Part shown: piece after piece, positions 57,157-64,000 of the stretch
How positions within the stretch are numbered: the stretch's first letter is position 1
Layout of the letters: each line of letters begins with the position of its first letter
NCBI GenBank assembly: GCA_011947345.1
Contig: JAAVTG010000023.1
Span: 496,001-560,000 of the forward strand
DNA: 64,000 nucleotides
Reading direction: 5' to 3'
Source: Phytophthora quininea
Taxonomy: Eukaryota; Oomycota; Peronosporomycetes; Peronosporales; Peronosporaceae
Notes under the pieces: model-generated
Databases searched by the model: none
Seen by the model: only the letters and a program-made list of their open reading frames with translations
Told to the model about the DNA's origin: nothing
Program-made: the position numbers and the translations under genes

Positions 57157-57597
57157 TTACGAGCACCGATTAATAAAAATCCCATTTAACGCCGAAATAA
57201 ATTGTGTGTGGGGGAACTCGGAGTTGTCCCCAACAACGTTTGCCAGCTCCTTCTGAAAGCGCAGTTGGGGCTTCAACTGTACTACTAGTAGATTTGGTTG
57301 AGATAGGCCTTGCTTCGACTCTAATGGAAAGTTGACCGTGCAAGTGGTGTCACTGTCGAGTGAGCAGCCCGCAACCGTTAGCACGAGTCGACCGATAACG
57401 CAGGCAGATATTGGTTTTGGCTGGCACCAGGCCCGAATTGGAGCTTCCAGTCGATGAACGCAGACAGCAAGACAAGCTTCCTTGGTACATGTACTGTACT
57501 GGACATACTCTCGTCGAGGTCCGTGATGCTTTGCGATGCCAGCATGCGAGAGAATTGCGAAGAGCATAGACGCGAGGTGCAGTCGTCTTACCGCCAT
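57157..57597 (-). CDS. Candidate small secreted Cys-rich protein
   Basis: Intact 146-residue reading on the minus strand between the two MFS genes. The start context is AAAAATGG, and the first 22 residues (MAVRRLHLASMLFAILSHAGIA) form a plausible signal peptide with a cleavage-site alanine. The mature part has eight cysteines, seven of them within about 55 residues (STCTKEACLAVC, AWCQ, SAC, AGC, TTC) and one near the end. There are no membrane segments. Small secreted Cys-rich proteins are typical candidate apoplastic effectors in oomycetes, but I recognise no family. Its stop lies 5 bp beyond the MFS1 stop, so the two transcripts would overlap at their 3' ends. It could also be a chance frame. 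Confidence 0.45.
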   Translation of the reverse strand: MAVRRLHLASMLFAILSHAGIAKHHGPRREYVQYSTCTKEACLAVCVHRLEAPIRAWCQPKPISACVIGRLVLTVAGCSLDSDTTCTVNFPLESKQGLSQPNLLVVQLKPQLRFQKELANVVGDNSEFPHTQFISALNGIFINRCS

Positions 57598-58035
57598 TTT
57601 TAATCCGTCTGGCGTGGTCTCCGACGACGAGCGCTTCTCTAAGCGTACACCACGCTTCAGGCATACTCACAGAGTGGCTGCTGTAGCGCTGCGAAGTCAA
57701 TGGTTTGCTACTGCAAGCGACTTGATCGAAGACTGCAACTTCGACATCACGGGCGTCTGATGGATGTCACGCGTAATGTCTGCGCTCGCTTGCAGACGGG
57801 GTGAAGTCGGGGCTTTCCTTGGCATTGCCCTCCCATCTCGATGCCCGTGCTGGACCAGCAGCAGCTCGACAATCGGACGGGCAGGTTCTCCCTCGGATCG
57901 ATGCGAACGCTGTGCAAGTTGGCACTGCCAACCAGCCTGGTCACTTTCGTGCGTGAACTGCAACGGATCCCCTCAGTTTGGAATTCGCCGACGACCGCAG
58001 AGGCCCACTTCACCGGATCAAGCTCTTCAACTGCC
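57598..58035. promoter_or_regulatory. MFS2 upstream region
   Basis: The 120 bp before the MFS2 ATG resemble the same interval before MFS1: CCAACCAGCCT, CTCAGTTTGGAAT followed by GCCGAC, and TCAAGCTCTT occur in the same order. The CTCAGTTTGGAAT element is the best candidate for a core promoter. The MFS2 frame is open upstream to 57841, but the ATG at 58036 aligns with the MFS1 start. Confidence 0.5.
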
Positions 58036-59531
58036 ATGTTTGGGCTCACGTTCTCGCGTTGGTATCTTTTCGCCGCGGCCTTCGCCGTGCAGTTCTGTAT
58101 GGGCTGCATCTACTCGTGGTCCGTGCTCAACCACCCCATCGACAACGCCGTCTACGGAAACCCCACTAAGGGCCGCGCCGTTAACACGTTCTACATCGCC
58201 ATGGGCGTCTTCGGCGTCGCGACGGCGCTGCTGGGCCCCACCATCGAGCGCAAAGGCCCCACGTGGTCTGTCTGCGTGGGCACTGTGTTGTTCATGATCG
58301 GCCACATTGTCTCGGCTTTCGGTTGCCACTACAAGTCCATCGCCTTGATCTACTTCGGCTACGGTGTTATCAGCGCCACGGGTCTTGGCATGACCTACGT
58401 TGCCCCCGTGTCGACGCTGCAGAAGTGGTTCCCCGACTACCGCGGCACTGCTTCGGGCTTTGCCGTTGCTGGTTCGGGTGCCGGATCGGTTGTCTGGAGC
58501 AAGGTCTACCTCCCCACCATTGACGCCGTGGGACTGCCGTGGATGTTCGTGCTGCTTGGTGCTGTCATGAGCGTGGTCATGTTTACGTCGGGTCTGGTGC
58601 TTCGTGTGCCGCCCCAGGCTACACGGTCCACGGCCTCAACGTCCACGGCAATGCTGTGGAAGAAGATGACACCAATATGGAGGAGAAACTCAGCACCGCG
58701 TACAAGGAAGTGCAGACTCCTAGGGCCCAGGACGAGCCAGCCAAGCCGCAGATCAAGCAGATGACGCTAAAGGAGGCACTGCTGACCCCGGACTACATCT
58801 GCATGTACATCATGTTCTTCGCCAACCAATTGTTCGGCGTCATTGTGTTGTCTCGGTTGTCCAGCATGTGCACCGACATCTTCGACAAGAGTGCTGGTGC
58901 CGCCTCCGATATTGTGTCCATCAACAGTGTCTTCAACTGCTGCGGCCGCCTCGCCTTCTCCGCCATTTCGGACTGCCTCGTGCGCTACTTTAATGTCGAG
59001 AAGGCCTTCGCCCGCAAGGTGCTGTACTACTTCACTCTCGGCGCGCAGGTGATCGTGCTGGGCTCACTGCCCACGGTCATTCGTCACGGAGACTACTCCA
59101 TCTTCATCTTCCAGATCTTCGTGTTGACGTGCTGCTACGGTGGTGGTGTCGGTACGATCCCAGCACTCGTCACGGACATGTACGGCGCTTTCAAAATCGG
59201 CCCCATGCACGGCGTCATCCTCACGGCCATGGCCATCGGCTCCGTTGCCGGCGGTCTGTCATTCAACGCCGCTTACAATAACAAGGTGGACGACGGTATG
59301 AGTGTGGGCGAGGCGTACATCGACAACATTCAGATCATCTTCATTGTCGTCTGCATTGGCTTCGTCGTGCTCTTCGGGGTGCGCATCAACGCCGAGGACC
59401 GGTTCGAGCCCGGATACCACTACTCGGCGTGCGGCAAGCGCGTGATCAGCATCCCGCCCAAGGAGAAGGAGGCGAAACACGACACCGAGGCGGAAGCTAC
59501 GACCGACAAGCTGCCCGAGAGTGCTGTTTAG
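58036..59531 (+). CDS. MFS transporter, oxalate/formate antiporter-like (MFS2)
   Basis: Tandem paralogue of MFS1, about 498 residues, start MFGLTFSRWYLFAAAF. All twelve segments align with MFS1, and it keeps KWFPDYRGTASGFAVAGSGAG and FNCCGRLAFSAISD. One base is missing from the C-run at 58612-58615 (RVPP then PGYTVHG), which splits the frame; with one more C the reading is continuous and matches MFS1 on both sides, so I treat it as an error. The central loop is nearly identical to MFS1 at the DNA level. The C-terminal tail (KEKEAKHDTEAEATTDKLPESAV) is acidic. Carboxylate exchange is inferred from the family. Confidence 0.88.
58680..58800 (+). repeat. Loop segment shared with MFS1
   Basis: Counterpart of 56301-56421 at a constant offset of 2379 bases. 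Confidence 0.75.
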
Positions 59532-59567
59532 GTGGAAGTGTTAAAATTAGCAATGAATACCGCTAAA

Positions 59568-61096
59568 TCACCCTTGTACATGCTGACTAACACGCAAAGG
59601 AGCGGTAGTAGTTGGAGTCGATGAAGTCGTGGTAGCGCTAGGAGTAGCGCTTGGGACAGTTGTTGGCGACGATGATCCAGCGTTTGGACTGGGCGAACCT
59701 GACGCGTACGTGGGTGAAGGCGACGATGAATTGCTTGCTGGTGTTGAGCCGGTACCAGCGCTGGGCGTTTTCGTGGCTGAATTCGATCCGGTCGATGTGC
59801 TTCTGGTTGAACTTGGTACGTCTGTAGCGGATGACCCGGAAGTGAGACCTGACCCGGATGAACTCGACGAAGTTCCGTTGTTCAAACTTGAGTTCGAGGC
59901 CAGCCACGCGTTAATGACATCTCCCAGTATCAAGCCTTGGTCGCTCTCATAGCTCGTAAAGTTGAAATCCGCCAAGAAGACATGCTTCGTGCCTTCGACG
60001 TAAAGGTTGTGATGCGAGAGCTCACAGTCTGGTAGGCGTCCAGGATCGAGCTCATGTTGCTGAAGAAGTCTGCCTCGGAGATGAGGTCTGAAAACGGGTA
60101 GCCCAGGATGCCTTCCTCGACCAGGGCGTAGAAATAGCGCTGCGTTTGGTCGCCTTTGCTGTCGATGAAGAGCCAATTGCCCTGTGGTTCCGCTTCCAGT
60201 AGCGCTTCGACCATGTCAATGGTCGTCGCTGTCCCCGCCTGGCAAGCTGCCACAATATCGTCGGACAAGGCGAAGTCGTTTTCGCATGCGCCGTACGTCA
60301 CTAGTAGCTCGGCAGCTGGGTGTTCCTTGGGGACGACACCCACGTAGCTGTCTGCTAGTACTGAGAACCGCGTGCCCTTAGTGTCGATGTCCCACAAGTC
60401 AGCAATGTGTGAGCTGTGCACTTGAGCTCCCAGCGACCCTGCACTTTCACCGCCGACGATGAGGTTGTCGACTTCTGGGAAGTTTTCCAGCGCCCAATTC
60501 AGCACCGCCATGGTGTTGTTGTAGCCGTTCATGTACATTGAGTAGTCGAGTCCGAGGCATTGCGAGTTGCCCAGAAGCACTTCAATGCCGCTCTCATAGG
60601 GAGCCATGACGCGATTGCCAATGTGGATGTCGCCGGTGCAGTACGGGATGAAAACGACGTTCCAGTCCTTGAACATGTTGTCCGACAGAGACCGATTCAG
60701 CACGCCGGCGCTGCTTGCAGTCGCCGCCGTTGTGAACGTGGCGCTGGATCCGAGAGAGCACTGCAGACCGAACGCGCAGGTATCTTTGTCTGCACAGGCT
60801 CCACCTCCTTGGAAGAAGATCATCAGGTTGGACTTGTCCAGATCGGCGTTGGGGAACACTTGGAAGAAGTACGTCGAATTGGTCGAGAAGGTCGTGACGT
60901 TGTCTTGGTAGTTGTCAAAGGCGCAGCGGGTGCTGCCTCCAGGGTAGATCAAGACACTGCCGTCGCCGGCGGTCGAGAGACTCTCGATGGCGCAGGACTC
61001 CGAGTCGCTGAGAGTGCAGATCGACTCGGCTGTGGACGGCGAAAGCAACGCCGTCGAAGCAGCAACTAACAAGATCGTCGCGAATCGAGATGGCAT
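59568..61096 (-). CDS. Secreted pectinacetylesterase/Notum-family esterase
   Basis: The ATG at 61096 starts a signal peptide (MPSRFATILLVAASTALLSPSTAES); the longer frame upstream is not needed. Family features are FFQGGGACADKDTC (oxyanion region), WNVVFIPYCTGDIHIG, the nucleophile motif VGGESAGSLGAQ, and GTKHVFL with the likely catalytic His near the end. PAE enzymes remove acetyl groups from pectin; Notum removes palmitoleate from Wnt. In an oomycete a carbohydrate or glycolipid ester is the more likely substrate. A one-base shift near 60027 (ILDAYQT then CELSHHN) separates the His region from the rest and is read as an error. The protein ends with about 110 residues of Ser/Thr/Pro/Gly repeats, a wall-type tail like that of GH81 copy E. 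Confidence 0.82.
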
Positions 61097-61508
61097 TGTT
61101 GGTATCCGAAGTAGGATAACGAGGGCTGGTGTGCGCCAGACAGAGAGAAAACGAAAGTGGCCGCTTCGGCAACGGCACGCTGGTCGCCGCGGAGAGCAGT
61201 GGGCTCTCGCCATTCACGTCGGGCAGCCAGCATCGAGTTCTGGGCATCCCACTGGACGACTTGGTGCAAGTTGAAGTGCTACCTATTTTTGGATTTTCGG
61301 CTGGCACCAAGCGCTGATGATGGCAGGAGATGAGACGTGTAGGGCGGCGAGCTCTAGCGCAGCAGACAGAAAGGATCACAAGGATGGAGCTCAAGACGCA
61401 ATCTAGATGACATTCCGGTGGATCGATTTGAATGTTATAGAGCCAGTATCAGAAAAGATTTTCCACCAATCATCATCTCGCTTGTTCCGACACTCTGCAT
61501 TCTGCAGC

Positions 61509-62478
61509 ATGGCCAAGGGTACGCACGCTTGTCCGGCGCGGGGGCGTCCCCGGCCAAGCAGCGCGCACATCGGCTGCGGGGAGTACGTGCTGACGGTGGC
61601 CAGCCAGCTCTACTTCTCCGGCTTCTACCGCCTCGTGTACTTCTTCATGATCGCCTCCAGCCTCGTTTGCGTCGTCTGGGTGCGTCAATCAGTCCGGCAT
61701 GCTATAAACTTCGCTGCTAACACTGTTGAAAAATGTGTTGGAATGGATTTACTTACTGCAGACTGGCATGAACAATTGGAAAATGTGCGTTCGGAGCTGC
61801 GATAACTCGTTGGCTGTCAAAACAGTTTTCTAACGAGATGCTCTTATTCGTCTTCCAGTCCGTCGTCGGTGGTGTTCATCTCGCTGGAGATCACCGTGAG
61901 CGCGCTGTTGGTGTTTGAAGTGCTGCTGCGGATGATGGCGTTCAAGAGAGTACGAAAAGCTAATTGCTGGGCGGTCAAATAGACATACTAATGTTGGTGG
62001 GGATGCTACAGCGGTTCTGGCACAAGTGGTGCAACATCTTCGACGTCGTCGCTCTAGGTTCGTCGATTTGCTGTCATTAGAAATGGTTTGTATATGCCCA
62101 TTATGCTGTTGTGGTGCTGCTCTTTCAGTGATGAGTCTGGTGTCGGTGGCGATGTACTTTAATGAGGAAGGCGTGCTGGGGAGCTGGAAGAAGTGGCCAC
62201 TGACTCGGTGCTTGCTCTGCGCAACGCCGTGCAGTACGTTCGCTGGCGATCTTCCTCAAGTAAGAGGGTGGCCATGGCGTGTGGTGCTGGTACAATATCG
62301 CTGATATTTGTTTTTGTTGCTGCTAAGAAATCGGCCCGACAGACCAACGGCTATTGGCAAAGACATTGACTTTGAGGAGCTGGCTACGCATCCAGACGAC
62401 GAACGGGAAATGATACTGAACGCGGAGAGCGGCATGGACTTGGACAGCGACGGTGACGAAGAGATCCGGATCGTGTAA
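61509..62478 (+). CDS. Voltage-sensor-like four-helix membrane protein
   Basis: The ATG at 61509 (MAKGTHACPARGRPRP) starts a short basic N-terminus. Over about six exons the protein gives four membrane helices: FYRLVYFFMIASSLVCVVW; VVFISLEITVSALLVFEVLLRMMAF with an acidic residue before the Arg; WCNIFDVVALVMSLVSVAMYF with an Asp near its start; and LALRNAVQYVRWR with Arg every third or fourth position. This acidic S2/S3 and Arg-bearing S4 pattern is that of a voltage-sensor domain, as in Hv1 or TPTE proteins. No pore helix or phosphatase domain is seen. The C-terminus (FEELATHPDDEREM, SDGDEEIRIV) is acidic. A frame adjustment is needed near 62335. Function as a proton channel is only a possibility. 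Confidence 0.6.
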
Positions 62479-62648
62479 CCGAGCCAGCTTTAGATTGTGC
62501 AGCAACGCTCTTGTTATCTTGGTGTTGTGGTGTCGGTGAGTGTCGTGTCCGTTGTCGGTTTACTTTCCGGATAAAATTACGTAACAATTGAGAGGACTGG
62601 TTGGTGGTGGGCTCGTATTCACTCGTTACGCATGTACAGATCAGTCGC

Positions 62649-63844
62649 CTAGAAGAAGAGCAGCTTCATGAGAATTGCCCACAGCATGTGGGACGCACTG
62701 CAGGAAACAGGACGTTAGAATCAGAATACAAACTTTAGCGTTGCGAGTAGGTTCTAACCTGATGACAGCTAGCACTGGCAGCATCTTCTCCTTCGTCAGG
62801 TGCTCCGAGATGACTCCCCAGAGATTATTCAGCAAGAAGAAGAGCGACCAAGCCATTGCCAAGAGCAGCACTACCCAGTCCATCGCATCGATTGGAGACA
62901 CGCACAAGATCTGCAAAAAAAAGGTAAAACACCCACCTCATAAGTAACTTCGGTCAAGTTCCAAAGCAATATGCACACGCACCGCTGCCGGGATGAACAT
63001 CAGACTGGAGTAGCCGTAGAGACACACAAGGAAGAGCAGCGTCATGGGCACTTGGAAATATTTGCCCACCATCCAAATCAAGATGGGCAGTCCTAGCAGG
63101 AAGATCTCCACCAAAGTGTACGCGGACGCAAGACGGCTAAAGTCGTACGACCACTCACTGGTGTCGCCTTCGTAGTCCAAAAGGACGCGGCATTGCTGCA
63201 CGATGCCAAGCAGAAAATCAGCGTCGTCGACAGCCAAAACGGACCGTACGCATCCGGGGCCTTCAGTGCCAGCTCAGCAAATGTCGGGTCCTTCTTGAAC
63301 GGCACCAGCGCCCGCATCAAACGCTGCTGGACGTCCGTCGTGTCGACATCAAAATACTAAACAAAACATAACTAAAGTCGTTAAAAATCTTCCAGCATAA
63401 AACTAAGGCCGATCAGCAGCACGTACAGGCTGATAGTAAGCCAATGAGAAGCACCCACACAGCCCTACAGGCCTCAGAGGCTTGTCATTATCGTCGTATG
63501 CAGCATCCTTCTTGGCCCCCATAAGTGAGTCCCGGACTTTGGGGGACATGAGTCCGTCCTCCAGCTCGTCACCTTCCACCACCGAGACCTCTGCACCATA
63601 ACAACAATATTGCACAGCAATTAGCATCCCATTTCGACTATTTTTCCTGCATTAATGTGCATACGTACCAAAGTCGAGGTCGGCACCTCGGTCCTGTGGT
63701 CAAAAGCGACGTCAAGACAGCACAAGCAGCAGCGATCAGAGGCTGAGAGGAAGCGCAAGACAGAGGAGAACATGCTGCAAGTGTTGGACGTCTCAATCGC
63801 CAACGTACGTTCATAGCGCTCGCCGCAGACTTGACGTCGTCCAT
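62649..63844 (-). CDS. YIPF1/2-like Golgi membrane protein (Yip1 domain)
   Basis: The ATG at 63844 (MDDVKSAASAMN) is exon 1 (63809-63844). Further short exons carry the conserved acidic N-terminus, VVEGDELEDGLMSP, then YYQPYFDVDTTDVQQRLMRALVP and PDAYGPFWLSTTLIFCLA, the hallmark of the YIPF1/2 group. Five hydrophobic segments follow, including LVEIFLLGLPILIWMVGKYF, LLFLVCLYGYSSLMFIPAA, WVVLLLAMAWSLFFLLNNLW and HMLWAILMKLLFF at the stop (62649-62651). Yip1 proteins help Rab-dependent vesicle traffic in the Golgi. A T-run near 63185 appears one base short, splitting the first transmembrane exon. Introns are present near 63660-63700, 63605, 63360-63410, 62915-62985 and 62700-62760. Confidence 0.82.
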
Positions 63845-64000
63845 GGTCACTGCCTGGCTTCTTGGAGATCTGGAAGGATTCTGACGCGCAGAGTCTAAAG
63901 TAGAAACTGTAAAAACTGTAAATCATAACGGAATGTTCTAAATTCAGGTGGTCGAGCATGAAGGCAAGTTGCTTTTTCATGGCTGCTGCTTCTTGACAAG

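Noticed and set aside
55539..57185. 548-codon open frame on the minus strand opposite MFS1
   Set aside because: It is the antisense shadow of a C-rich coding sequence; composition is Asp/His/Val/Arg-rich with no domain, and MFS1 is certain.
57841..58035. N-terminal extension of MFS2
   Set aside because: It is absent from MFS1, where the same interval is clearly promoter and leader; the ATG at 58036 aligns with the MFS1 start.

Overview
The window looks like nuclear DNA of an oomycete, most probably Phytophthora or a close relative. The evidence is short GT-AG introns (about 50-80 nt), very tight gene packing with divergent pairs 70-150 bp apart, tandem GH81 beta-1,3-glucanase genes, tandem oxalate/formate-type MFS transporters, and a TKL-kinase relic with the armadillo plus kinase-like layout common in oomycetes. 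There are no rRNA genes, no convincing tRNA, no CRISPR array and no intact transposon.

Layout. 1-10.9 kb: a GH81 cluster (one partial copy, two disrupted full-length copies) interleaved with a Cys-rich TAZ-like zinc-finger gene (2169-4489) and a divergent relic of the same family. 11.4-19.7 kb: an AGC kinase, DNA ligase IV, a multi-pass membrane protein and a BRCT-containing family X DNA polymerase (lambda type). 19.8-29.2 kb: a membrane protein, a coiled-coil protein, a START-like protein, a small membrane protein, the GPI transamidase catalytic subunit PIG-K and the TFIIH subunit p62/TFB1. 29.3-38.1 kb: a METTL21-like methyltransferase, a rearranged ABHD fragment, a decayed tandem-kinase gene and two divergent ABHD4/5-like hydrolases. 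38.1-45.8 kb: a deaminase-like protein, bifunctional lysine-degradation enzyme LKR/SDH (AASS) and a long coiled-coil gene. 46.1-54.1 kb: a second TAZ-like gene beside two GH81 genes in inverted orientation, a repeat of the first cluster's gene content. 55.6-63.8 kb: two tandem MFS transporters with a candidate small secreted Cys-rich protein between them, a pectinacetylesterase/Notum-family esterase, a voltage-sensor-like membrane protein and a YIPF Golgi protein.

How the genes relate. The GH81 enzymes and the Notum/PAE-like esterase are predicted to be secreted and to act on glucan or polysaccharide. Ligase IV and polymerase lambda perform the final gap-filling and sealing steps of non-homologous end joining and lie 1.4 kb apart in divergent orientation. 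The remaining genes are mainly housekeeping.

Sequence-quality caveat. Many conserved genes, including ligase IV, TFB1, AASS, PIG-K neighbours and one MFS gene, are interrupted by one-base frameshifts. Most look like loss of one base from a run of 4-6 identical bases. I read most of these as assembly errors, so the affected genes are given as single loci spanning the shift. The kinase relic at 31-34 kb is different: it also carries in-frame nonsense codons and looks truly dead.
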